DNA from: Bactericera cockerelli
Taxonomy: Eukaryota > Arthropoda > Insecta > Hemiptera > Triozidae
NCBI GenBank assembly: GCA_024516035.1
Contig: CM044963.1
Location: 29,198,057 to 29,262,056 of the forward strand
DNA: 64,000 bases
Direction: 5' to 3'
Both the position numbers and the translations under genes were made by a program. Positions 40,371-49,616 of the stretch are shown here, in pieces (the first letter of the stretch is position 1; each line of letters begins with the position of its first letter). The notes below the pieces were generated by a model. The model was not told the origin of the DNA. It made no database searches and was given only the letters and a program-made list of their open reading frames with translations.

Positions 40371-42817
40371 CATAGTTGGTCGAGAATATCTTGAAAAGAA
40401 TAAGGAACTATATCAAGGAGATGGCTTTTTACCGCCTCCTTGAACCCAGATCTAGGTAGGGACTTGTACTCCTCTGATAGCTTGTTGTAGAAGATAACAC
40501 CTTGTTTGAGGAAAGAACGACCAAACATTTTGTGACTGCTGTTGACTAAATTGTTTTTGTTTCTTGTGTTATAATTATGAATATCACAATGTCTGGTCAG
40601 CTTATCAGAGTTTTTATGCAAGAGTACACAAGAATCCAAAACAACCTGAGCATAGAAAGTGAGAATTTTTTCCCTCCGAAAAACAGGTTTACAAGAAACG
40701 GTTCTTTTGAGATTGAAGATGGAGCGAACCGCACGTTTCTGAAGAATAAAGATCTCCTGGCAACCAGCAGAAAACCCCCAATAAATACATCCATAGCTCA
40801 TCACACTATGGAAGTAGCCATGATATGCCAACAGCGCTGCCTTGGATCCCACGTTCTTATTCACAGATCTAACTGCGAAGGCTGCAGAGGCTAGCTTTTG
40901 ACAAAGTATAGAGTTATGGGAATTCCATCGCAGCGCTGTATCAATTGTGACACCGAGAAAACGTACCTCCTCAGAGGGCGAAATAGATATCGAAGAACCC
41001 GAGATTGGGAGGAGTGATGAGATAGAGCGTTGACCAAAGTAAAGATAATTAGTTTTCCCCTCATTGAGACACAACCTATTTGCCCTAAACCAAGTTAGCA
41101 TCTGAGACATCACGTTCCGAACTTTGCTCTCAACATCAGCAGAATCTTTGCCGCCAACTAGAATTGTGGTGTCGTCAGCAAAGATTGTGAACTTCACCAG
41201 AGGATCAGGAATCACAATATCATTGATGTAGAGTATAAAAAGCAGTGGCCCCAGTACACTGCCTTGCGGAACTCCAGCGGTGACAGGTTTCTCTTTCGAG
41301 AGAATGTTATACTCCACATCAGAGGTGTTACTACATGTAACTCTGACCCTCTGGTTTCTGTTAGAGAGGTAAGATCGGAACCAGTCTCGAGTGAGACCTT
41401 CGATGCCAAAATGGTTAAGCTTAGAAATGAGAATTTTGTGGTCAACACAGTCGAAGGCTTTAGAAAGGTCGCAAAAGATACCTATGACATGTAGATCTGA
41501 TGACAACATATGGTCCAGCTGAAGTAGAAAAGAAGAAACGGCGTCAGCTGTGGATTTTTCAGCCCTAAATCCGTACTGTTGATCAATTATAAGTTTGTAA
41601 TGCTCTAAGAAGTGATAAAGACGACTACTAACCAATTTCTCAAATATTTTAGAAAAGTTGTTGAGAAGGGAAATCGGTCGATAGTTGTTAACTTCTGTCC
41701 GAGCTCCCTTTTTATGAATGGGGACTACAATAGAAAATTTGAAAAGCATTGGAAATTTACCAGGGCGGAAAGAGGCATTAAAAATGCTTGACAAGGGCTC
41801 TGCAATCAGATGAATTATTTGCCTTATAAGGGTCATAGGAATTGAATCCTCGCCACAGGATTTTTTGTTAGAGCATAGTCTAGCCATTTTTATTACCTCG
41901 ATTGAATTACAAGGTTCGAGTATAAATGGAATTGAAGGAGACCCAGGAGAACATGTTGGTACTACTGAAGTGATAGATCTTGAAGTAAGCACTGAAGAGG
42001 CAGAGTTGGAGGTAAGTACTGAAGATACTAAACTGGAGGAGAGCACTGAAGAGGCTGAGCTGGACGGGGTCAATGAACATGCTGGGATAAGGGTAAGAAA
42101 TGAAGAGGCCGAACTGGAGGGGGGCACTGAAGAGGCTGAATTAGAGGTAAGCACTGAAGAGGTTGAACTGGAGGGAGGCACTGAAGAGGCTGAGCTGGAC
42201 ATTGCCATTGAAGATTCTGAATTTGAGGTGAGTACTGAAGAGGCTAAGCAGGAGGGGGGCACTGCAGAGGATGAATTAGAGGTGAGCACTGAAGAGGTCG
42301 AACTGGATGAAAATACTGAAGAGGCTGAAATAGAGGTGAGCACTGAAGAGGCGGAAGTAGAAGTAAGCACTGGAGAGACTGTAATAGAAGAGAGCACTGA
42401 AGAGGCTGGGCTGGAGGGGAGCACTGAAGAGGCTGAGCTGGAGGGGAGCACTGAAGAGGCTGAGCTGGAGGTGAGCACTGAAGAGGCTGAGCTGAAGGTG
42501 AGCACTGAAGAGGATGAAATAGAAGAGAGCACTGAAGAGGCTGGGCTGGAGGGGAGCACTGAAGAGGCTGAGCTGGAGGGGAGCACTGAAGAGGCTGAGC
42601 TGGAGGGGAGCACTGAAGAGGCTGTAATAGAAGAGAGCACTGAAGAGGCTGGGCTGGAGGGGAGCACTGAAGAGGCTGAAAATGATGAATGACCTGAACT
42701 AAGGGACATTGCAGAGTTAGAATAGGAGGTGGCGTGATGATATGATGATGGAGAAGATGAATCAGTAAGTTGGGTAGAATTAATAAGTGCTGATGAGAGA
42801 AAATTAGATTGCACCAA
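40370..42817 (-). CDS. LINE-2 ORF2, serine-rich linker plus intact reverse transcriptase
   Basis: The frame has 815 codons. Residues ~46-290 are a repetitive SSASSVL.SS linker encoded by a 27-bp minisatellite. The RT follows: VVPIHKKG (364-371), NNYRPISLL (377-385), QYGFR (414-418), FCDLSKAFDCVDH (448-460), GVPQGSVLGPLLF (515-527), the catalytic FADDTTIL (546-553), and a C-terminal RT thumb to about 780. The motifs place it in the Jockey/CR1 group. The RT shows no stop or frameshift, so this domain is recent. The frame ends near the 3' UTR without the C-terminal cysteine cluster seen in LINE-H. The endonuclease lies upstream in 42904-43818 and 44976-45653, split by a frameshift near 42925 and by an R2-like insertion. 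The plus-strand frame over the linker (41865-42692) is a shadow. Confidence 0.85.
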   Translation of the reverse strand: MVQSNFLSSALINSTQLTDSSSPSSYHHATSYSNSAMSLSSGHSSFSASSVLPSSPASSVLSSITASSVLPSSSASSVLPSSSASSVLPSSPASSVLSSISSSSVLTFSSASSVLTSSSASSVLPSSSASSVLPSSPASSVLSSITVSPVLTSTSASSVLTSISASSVFSSSSTSSVLTSNSSSAVPPSCLASSVLTSNSESSMAMSSSASSVPPSSSTSSVLTSNSASSVPPSSSASSFLTLIPACSLTPSSSASSVLSSSLVSSVLTSNSASSVLTSRSITSVVPTCSPGSPSIPFILEPCNSIEVIKMARLCSNKKSCGEDSIPMTLIRQIIHLIAEPLSSIFNASFRPGKFPMLFKFSIVVPIHKKGARTEVNNYRPISLLNNFSKIFEKLVSSRLYHFLEHYKLIIDQQYGFRAEKSTADAVSSFLLQLDHMLSSDLHVIGIFCDLSKAFDCVDHKILISKLNHFGIEGLTRDWFRSYLSNRNQRVRVTCSNTSDVEYNILSKEKPVTAGVPQGSVLGPLLFILYINDIVIPDPLVKFTIFADDTTILVGGKDSADVESKVRNVMSQMLTWFRANRLCLNEGKTNYLYFGQRSISSLLPISGSSISISPSEEVRFLGVTIDTALRWNSHNSILCQKLASAAFAVRSVNKNVGSKAALLAYHGYFHSVMSYGCIYWGFSAGCQEIFILQKRAVRSIFNLKRTVSCKPVFRREKILTFYAQVVLDSCVLLHKNSDKLTRHCDIHNYNTRNKNNLVNSSHKMFGRSFLKQGVIFYNKLSEEYKSLPRSGFKEAVKSHLLDIVPYSFQDILDQL
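41947..42682 (-). repeat. 27-bp coding minisatellite in LINE-2 ORF2
   Basis: About 27 units of GAGCACTGAAGAGGCTGAGC plus TGGAGGG (plus-strand reading). Because 27 is a multiple of three, the RT frame is kept. The minus strand encodes nine-residue Ser/Ala/Val/Leu units. Confidence 0.9.
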
Positions 42818-42903
42818 TGATGTCGAACATGCTGACAGAGAGGCAGTAGAAACCGAAATGTACGAGTAGGTTTGAGAGGTGGATGAAGGAAAGAGGTTGA
42901 GTG

Positions 42904-43818
42904 TTATGCTGCTCCAAAAATCGTTAAATTTAATATATTAGCGACCTCCTCGGGATCTGTAGAGATAACATTTCCAGTTTTAATGGTAATTCTTGTATTA
43001 GCAGCGTTGTTATTTTTGGAAAATTCCTTCACCACATCCCAAACCACTCTACTTTTTTTGTTTATCGGAGCGTCTTGAATTCTCTTGATTGTAAAATTTC
43101 TTTTTGCCTCCCTGACAACATTTTGCAAAACCTTGCTGTATTTCTTAAAGTGAGCTAACAGTGAAGCATCCCCTGATCGTTTGTACTCCTCATATAATTT
43201 GCGTTTCTTATTACTAGATATAGAGATACCTGTTGTAACCCAGGCCTTACGCTTATTATGATCTTTACGTATTGTTTTAAAAAGGAAATGCCGATTGAAC
43301 GGAGCAAGAAATAAGTTATAAAATACAGCAAGTTTGCAATCAACATCATCAACGCTATAAACAGCTGAAAAGTCAGTCTGCTCAAGAGCAACCAAAAATT
43401 TATCAAGTTCTTTCTGAGGGAAACATCTTGTAAAAACTTTGTCAGTTTTTTCAATTACACCTATTTGAAATCGGACTAATTGAGCATGTCTATGATCACC
43501 TATACCTGAAAATATATTAGTGTCTTCATTCAACAGTTTTTTAGAGGGAAAATTTATAAATATATTATCTAGACATGAGCTGCTAGTAAGAGTGATTCTG
43601 GTTGGTACATTGACGGATGGTTTCAAATTGAAAAGATTCAATAGTGTGCGAAGTTTAGTTCTTTGTATAGAGTATTTAAGAATATCAATATTAAAATCGC
43701 CACACACAGCGAGGTACTTGTAAGAGCTCAACTGCAGCAGCACTTCTTCAAAGGTATTAATGAAAGTGTCAAAATTAGAGCAGATATTATTAGATCTGTA
43801 TACACAGGGGGGAAACAA
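42904..43818 (-). pseudogene. LINE-2 endonuclease, C-terminal half
   Basis: The minus-strand frame contains VCGDFNIDIL (GDFN at 40-43), SCLDNIF (81-87, the D.I(F/L) block) and GDHRHA (107-112, where SDH is usual). These are late motifs of APE-type endonucleases. A 150-residue basic linker (KKRKLYEEYKR and so on) toward the RT follows. The frame closes at FGAA-stop, one base out of register with the RT frame that follows. A 1-nt deletion near 42925 explains this. Confidence 0.8.
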
Positions 43819-44979
43819 TTAATATATTTATTAATGTACTGCTCACTATGTGAGTTGCCAAAAGAACACAGTATACAAATCAAACTAGTTAGTTATTCCA
43901 TTTTTCTTTGTTGTTATTATTTTTTTTCTTCTATTTTTCTGTTCTTCTTCTTTTTTTTTCCTCATTATTCAATATTAGGTGTATAGATGTTTGTTAATGA
44001 TATGAAGTGTGTCTTTCAATACTGTCCGGCACATATCTTTCAGCGTCTTTTTCTTAATGTTGTGTGTTTTGAAAAAATTGCACAGGAAAGGAGAAGCTGT
44101 TCCCCTGACTCCAAACCACAGTCCAATTACATCCCAGTCATTGATATTGTACTTTTCCTTGAAGTAGGGAACTGTTGGAAGATAAATTAGTCTCTTTTCT
44201 TCATTGATATCGATGTCTTGTGTTTTGTGTTTGTTTCCCAACGAAGGGTGGGATCCAAAATGAGACCTCGATTTTTTTTACGGTCAAGGACAACAATGTC
44301 TGCGCGCCGATTTTGACTACTCCCCTTGTATTGCCTCGCAATGGACTTCTTCGTAGACTTCCCAGTTTTGCTGTCTGAACTGATCTGCTATAAGTGCTCT
44401 TATCTTATGATGAGCCACATTCCGAAGATTTTCAGATCGTGGACAGGAGCCGCGAATGTGAGAAATAGTTTCCATGAGGTTTTTCTCTCTGCAGGGAGGG
44501 TTCCTGCAGAGGGGATTTCCCACACTACGCCCACCTGTTGCACGATTAGACATGGAATTCATTGATAGTTTTATAGCATTAGTCCACTCGCTACTTGTTA
44601 GTCCTTCTTTGTTTGACGTCCAACTGTTTGTCATTGAACAATGTTGGTACCATTTCACACCAATCCCTCTTTGGGGTAATTCACTCCATTTTTTGAATTC
44701 TAGAGATCTTAATTCAGCCCTCATTGCTCGAACGGTAGATTCTGATGTGATTGAGAGATGTTGTTTACACGTTTGTAATTCTTTGTCAATATCGCGAGAG
44801 GCATGTAAATGAAGATCATTACATTTCATCAGGGTTTGGCAGATATTGATATGTTGTAATGATGCCTCCCATGTTACTCGGATGAGACCAATACCTCTCA
44901 CATTACGTCTAGAGTAATAGACGGGGATTGGGGTATCAGCAGGAAGTCCAATAATTTCCCGAGCACCTTGTCTTATCAT
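43819..44979 (-). pseudogene. R2-like (RLE-type) LINE 3' fragment nested in LINE-2
   Basis: On the minus strand, a 220-codon frame (44979-44317) carries REIIGLPADTP and RGIGLIRVTWEASLQHI near its start. Both are thumb/C-terminal blocks of R2-type RTs. It then has a cysteine cluster, CRNPPC...ETISHIRGSC (C-x4-C...H-x4-C). After a frameshift at about 44335 the restriction-like endonuclease motif RADIVVLDRK with LDPTLRWE follows (44310-44240). A third frame (44241-43975) has INEEKRLIYLPT, PYFKEKY and DVIGLWFGVRGT. Order and motifs fit the end of R2/NeSL-group elements. At least two frameshifts show it is dead. It lies inside LINE-2's endonuclease, between the SETW and GDFN motifs. TSDs could not be fixed. 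Confidence 0.75.
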
Positions 44980-45895
44980 ATCATAGCTACCTCTGAGTCA
45001 GTGCTAGCTACAGATGTGAACTCAAAGCTTAGTTCCACAGGTTGAGTGTTTAGTGTGATGGGGATTAGCTTTAAATAACTTTTCGTGAAGATAGACACCC
45101 CCCCACCCGTCTGATTGCCTCGACAGAATGAGGCTGTATGATTATAACCAGGGATATTAATACATGAGGATGTCTTATCAGATAACCAAGTTTCACTGAA
45201 GCAGAGTACATCTGGAGAAAGGTTTTGACTGACCAGAGTATTTAAGAAAAGTTCAATACAGGGAACCTTATTTTTAATACTCTGTAAGTTATGATGTAGA
45301 ATAGTAATAATATTTCCCTTAGATCTCTTTACGTTATACTGAGTATTATCTGGTACAGGAGTGGTAAACCTAGGCGCACTAAGCAGATCAGACGGGACGG
45401 TCTCCAGGGGAGATAGTGGGGAGGGAGGGGTGAGAGGTGGGTGATGGTGAGATGATGAAGCTAGAGGTGATAGAGTGGAGCTGGACAAATAGGGAAATGG
45501 AGTGTAACCTTCACCAGTGGGGATGAATGGTGTCGCTAAAGGAGACAATATGTAGGGAGAGATTGGGGGTGGGTGCAGGTGGGAAGATGAAACCGGGGGG
45601 ATAAATTGAGTAATTAGAGGTGATAGTGAAGATACCTCAGAAATTAATGGCACTGAATAAGGTGGTGGTGTAGAGAAGTGAGAAGACGGAAATGAAATAA
45701 TTGATTCATCTTGAGGGATGAATGGTATTGCTAAAGGAGAAAGTGAAGAGGGAGGGATGATCGGAGGGTGTAGGACTGTAGGTGGGATGATGAAGCTAAG
45801 GGAATAAACTGTGCAGCTTGAGGAGATAGAGTAGAGATTGTAGAGATAAAGGGCGGTGCAAGAGGTGAGAGAGTAGAATTAGAGGGCTTTAAAAT
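44976..45895 (-). pseudogene. LINE-2 5' region and endonuclease N-terminal half
   Basis: The minus-strand frame 45653-44976 (225 codons) begins with a Ser/Pro-rich leader (residues 1-105, with repeated LSPLA.PFIP). It then gives the endonuclease start: LHHNLQSIKNK (119-129, catalytic N) and CFSETWLSDK (151-160, catalytic E). It stops where the R2-like fragment was inserted. The leader repeats continue upstream in another frame to about 45890 (SNSTLSPLAPPF), where LINE-2 meets LINE-H. Confidence 0.7.
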
Positions 45896-46062
45896 ATTAG
45901 TAATCAGAACCTCATTCATCCTTGCTTTTAAAAGTGAGTGGTCTTGGGCCTCCCAAATTTCCCCATAACCCAAAGTTACCAATTTATTTTTTAAAAGAGA
46001 TACCCAATTATATTTAATTAAATTACTTATATTTAATTTAATCCCAATTATATTTAATTTAA
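45895..46062 (-). pseudogene. LINE-H, 5' part, truncated
   Basis: The minus strand encodes NWVSLLKNKLVTLGYGEIW and EAQDHSLLKARMNEVLITN, the continuation upstream of the LINE-H piece at 39660-40118. Before it are AT-rich repeats (ATTAAATTAAATATAATT), and then the right 65-bp repeat. LINE-H is therefore a short, 5'-truncated copy of about 0.8 kb. Confidence 0.7.
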
Positions 46063-46127
46063 TCCTAGGTGGTCAGCCAACTTCACGTAGCTATCTTCAA
46101 CTAGTTTAAAACTTGGAGTGGAAACTA
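46063..46127 (+). repeat. Right copy of 65-bp direct repeat
   Basis: Identical to 39423-39487. Confidence 0.85.
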
Positions 46128-46379
46128 TCGCTAATTTACAATTAGCAACAACTACATTAGGAACCATGTGAGTTTATCAGAGGGAAACTTTTCACATTTG
46201 GTCGGTATTTTATCTCCCTCTCTGTTTGTCTTCCGCTCTGTAGCCACACGTTCCTATCCTCGGCGAGAAAACTTTGGTTTTAGGGATTTAAACGAAAAAA
46301 AAAAAACTCGAACTTTTTACTTTCATATTATTTGACAACCCCCTTCTTTCTCTCTCTCTCTCTCTCTCTTTTTTCTTTC
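46128..46379. other. No gene seen
   Basis: Unremarkable DNA ending in a (TC)n run at 46340-46372. Confidence 0.4.
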
Positions 46380-46705
46380 ATAGGTGTAGGAGGTAAAATT
46401 ATACAAAACCCAGGTAGATATATAATTCGTTTTTTTGGTGTGTCTTTAAAAAAAAAGCAATTCCAGTGGCGAATACCGGCCTAATTTCCTTTATAGGAGT
46501 AAGAGTTAAAATTCTACAAAACTAAGGTAGGTATATAGTACGTTTTTCGTGATTTTTTTTTTTTATTAAAAAAAGCTATTCCAGTGGCCTAATTTAGGTG
46601 TAGGTGATAAAATTCTATACAAAACTAAGGTAGGTATATAGTTCGTTTTTTGGTGTTTCTTTATTTAAAAAACAGCAATTCCAGTGGCGTATATCGGCCT
46701 AATTA
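46380..46705 (+). repeat. Three-unit tandem repeat, ~108 bp
   Basis: Units start TAGGTGTAGGAGGTAAAATT (46381), TAGGAGTAAGAGTTAAAATT (46495) and TAGGTGTAGGTGATAAAATT (46600). Each has CAAAACTAAGGTAGGTATAT and AGCAATTCCAGTGGC. Confidence 0.85.
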
Positions 46706-46723
46706 AACTATACCATGAGACTC

Positions 46724-46930
46724 GAAGCAGCGATCTGTGCTTGTTTTAAAACTCTACTACTGACGTCGGTTAGAAACCCAGCCGGGACATGACAAGTTAT
46801 CCTTCCATTTATGCGGAATTTTACCCCATAATAAAATGTCTTTGGCTTACTGCTGGAATAATGCGACTCTAATGGTCTTATTCGGGCAGTATAAATAAGG
46901 CGATATTATATAATATTATTATTCATTCTA
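46724..46930 (+). mobile_element. tRNA-derived SINE, family A
   Basis: Head degraded. GGTTAGAAACCCAGCCGGG is the B-box area, followed by the family A body (TACTGCTGGAATAATGCGAC, GGGCAGTATAAATAAGGC) and an AT tail. Confidence 0.75.
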
Positions 46931-47504
46931 TTTGGTTTTATCGTCCTGATATGAGATGGTTAGGACGGGGGTTTTTTTATGGCTCTAACGGCAGGATTCT
47001 CACACTGTGAGCTCTTCCACCCAACCGTTTTTATCCTCCGGGAGGTAAATAATAATACTTATATGAATTCGACACTGGATTTTCAGTATTGACACAATCT
47101 CTCTAACGCTCTCTACACCGGCGGTATTAATTTGATTTGCACAACTCTGCTGTGTTTATTTTTCACTTCCTTTTTTTGTTGCATTTTTTGTTTTTTTCTT
47201 TATTATTTTTTTTTTTTTTCTCTTCTTCTTCTTCTTCTTTTCGTTTATTCTAAATGAAAAGAAGCATAAACTTGTTATACATTATTCGCACATTAAGGCT
47301 TCCAGGCATTGAGTCTTTTTTTCAAACTGAGATAATTAGGTACTATGTATAAAAAAAACATGCCTCTTATGCATAGTATACCTTCCAACATTATGCGAGA
47401 AAGCCAAATACCTATAGGCTTCTTTGGCATGAAATTCGCAGGAAAATACAAACTCACGTGTTCGCTGACTTGAAGAGAAAATAATTATTAAATACAAAAA
47501 GTCT
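46931..47504. other. No gene seen; includes (TTC)n at ~47220
   Basis: T-rich stretch at 47160-47240 and otherwise unrecognised sequence. Confidence 0.45.
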
Positions 47505-47582
47505 GCTCAACCCTGGGATCGAACCCAGGAACTCCGAGCAGAAGTCAGAAGTGTAAACCGTTGCTCCACGGAGCTGGCCAGT
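47505..47582 (-). mobile_element. tRNA-like SINE head, family H
   Basis: The minus strand reads GGCCAGCTCCGTGGAGCAAC, then GGGTTCGATCCCAGGG (strong B box). The ends do not pair as an acceptor stem, so it is a retroposon head rather than a working tRNA gene. Confidence 0.55.
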
Positions 47583-47599
47583 AGACTAGATGAAGTGGA

Positions 47600-47923
47600 A
47601 GATGACCAGGAGGAGGAAAGAGAGAGGAGAGAGAAATAGAGAGACTGATTAAAAGATAAGAGAGAGAGAGAAAAATAGAGACTTAGTAAAAGGAAAGAGA
47701 GAGAGAGAGAGAGAAAGAGAGACTGATTAAAAGATAAGAGAGAGAGAAAAATAGAGACTTAGTAAAAGGAAAGAGAGAGAGAAAAATAGAGACTTAGTAA
47801 AAGGAAAGAGAGAGAGAGAGAGAAAGAGAGACTGAGTAAAAGGTAAGAGAAAGACAGAGAGAGAGAAGGAGAGACTGAGTAAAAGATAAGAGAGAGAGAA
47901 AAATAGAGACTTAGTAAAACGGA

Positions 47924-47958
<35 letters not shown>

Positions 47959-48355
47959 CTGATTAAAAGATAAGAGAGAGAGAAAAATAGAGACTTAGTA
48001 AAAGGAAAGAGAGAGAGAGAGAGAAAGAGAGACTGAGTAAAAGGTAAGAGAAAGACAGAGAGAGAGAAGGAGAGACTGAGTAAAAGATAAGAGAGAGAGA
48101 AAAATAGAGACTTAGTAAAAGGAAAGAGAGAGAGGAGAGAGAAATAGAGAGACTGATTAAAATGTAAGAGAGAGACAGAGAGAAATAGAGAGAGAAAGAG
48201 AGAGACTGAGTAAAAGATAGAGATAGAATAACAGATAGAGATGGCGAGGAAGGGAGGGGGAAGAGAAAAAGAGATAAAGTGAGGGGATGGAGAGGAGGGG
48301 ACAAAGAGATAGAAAGAGAGAGAGAGAGAGAAAGAAAGAGAGAGAGAGAGAGAGT
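47600..48355. repeat. GA-rich tandem array, units ~50-60 bp
   Basis: Alternating blocks such as GACTGATTAAAAGATAAGAG and ATAGAGACTTAGTAAAAGGA occur about a dozen times, separated by (GA)n. Opposite-strand Ser/Leu open frames are shadows. Confidence 0.9.
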
Positions 48356-48684
48356 ACATCCAGGAGAAGGTTGGAGATATAACCAGGAGGGTAGAACTAA
48401 TATGGGATTAGGCATGAGTATAAGAGGACTTAGCTATTTTGTACAGCTTGCTTGGCTTGTCATAATAATTTTAAGTCGCTTAATTTTACAGGGTGCTAGG
48501 AAAGACTGAGGTCATGACTGTGTGATATTATAATATGTAATATAAATTCTGTGTCCGTCCCACAGCCAAAGATACCTACATATATCACGGTGGTGAGAGA
48601 ATTATATGGACGCCCAGATGCAATGTCTAGACTCCTGTCATGTCCATTGATTCTATGGTTTTAACGTCCTTATTTGATAGTCAG
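48356..48684. other. No gene seen; possible solo CAGGGTG end
   Basis: TTACAGGGTGCTAGGAAAG at 48487 resembles a mariner-type terminus without a partner. Confidence 0.35.
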
Positions 48685-48835
48685 GGCGAGGGTTTGATCG
48701 ATAAGGTGGACTTATAACCTGGAGGTCAGTAGTTCACGTCCCAGTTTCAGCGTAGATTAAGTAAATTGAGTTTGAGTAGTTGTGCATGATATTTCGGAAG
48801 TGTTTAACACTAATATGATAACTTAATTTTCGCAC
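48685..48835 (+). mobile_element. tRNA-derived SINE, family C
   Basis: GATCGATAAGGTGGACTTAT, AACCTGGAGGTCAGTAG, TTCACGTCCC and the body AATTGAGTTTGAGTAGTTGT. Confidence 0.7.
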
Positions 48836-48884
48836 ATTGAATAATCCTCATTATTAACGTGTATAATCAAATAGAATCGTTGGC

Positions 48885-49060
48885 GTTAGGAATGGCATCC
48901 AGCCGTAAAAATGTGCCAAAACCAGCCAACCTCAACCATGAGGTTAAACAACGTCGACCCTGCTTGAGCGGCATAATAATAACTCTTTATTGACAAGAAT
49001 AATATTGACAAAGGGCGTGATTATTGCCTTAGTCAATCTCTGCCATCAAACCCATAAAAC
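48885..49060 (-). repeat. SINE-like block and repeat E, minus orientation
   Basis: GGCATCCAGCCGTAAAAATG and CAACCATGAGGTTAAACAAC also occur (second motif) at 59350-59390. TAACTCTTTATTGACAAG and GGGCGTGATTATTGCC form an inverted repeat E tail. Confidence 0.55.
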
Positions 49061-49462
49061 ATGGTAAAAGAAGAATTATGGGTGAAAGATAAACACTTTC
49101 TGTATTTTCTTATTACAAAAGCAATGAAAAATAATTACCCAAAATTTAGGTTTTTTCAGGATTTCTCAAGATATATTATGATGTAAAATGGGTAATAATA
49201 GTAAAAGAAGAAGAAGGATATAAATAAAATCTTAAAGTCTGATATCTGAGCAAGCCTGATACTATCTCCAGATTTTGACAGACCCTGTTGACAGAATATT
49301 ACTGTGGGTTTTCTTACCCTTAGGATTCTCCCATCTTCACCTCATATTCTCATCCTGTGGCCATTTCCTAACCACTTATTTACTTACTTATGAAACGTAC
49401 TCCACATCACTACAGTGTGCTCTGCAGTACTAACTATGTTCAACGTATTTATTATAGTCTAT
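49061..49462. other. No gene seen
   Basis: AT-rich DNA without features. Confidence 0.4.
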
Positions 49463-49614
49463 CTGTCCCGGTAGCTCAGAGGTCAAATCGTCGGACTCGT
49501 AATCTAGAGGTCGTGGGTTCAAAACCCAGTCGGCACATACGTCTTGGGCTTACTAGTGAAATCATAAGTCCTAATCAGGCAGTATAAAAAAGTGATATTA
49601 TCATTATTATTACA
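49463..49614 (+). mobile_element. tRNA-derived SINE, family A, good promoter
   Basis: GTCCCGGTAGCTCAGAGG (A box), GTCGTGGGTTCAAAACCC (B box) and a shortened body (GTCTTGGGCTTACTAGTG) ending in an ATT-rich tail. The mariner-like element begins right after the tail. Confidence 0.75.
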
Positions 49615-49616
49615 TA

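Noticed and set aside
41865..42692. 275-codon plus-strand open frame with EEAELEGST-type repeats
   Set aside because: It is the opposite strand of the 27-bp linker minisatellite in LINE-2. The minus frame continues into a complete RT, so the plus frame is a shadow.
47505..47582. Possible tRNA gene with a perfect B box
   Set aside because: The ends do not pair as an acceptor stem and there is no CCA-compatible end or terminator; better explained as a SINE head.
47727..48415. 150-210-codon Ser/Leu-rich minus-strand frames
   Set aside because: Shadows of the GA-rich tandem array.
49463..49540. Possible tRNA gene
   Set aside because: Continues into the family A SINE body found at six other places.
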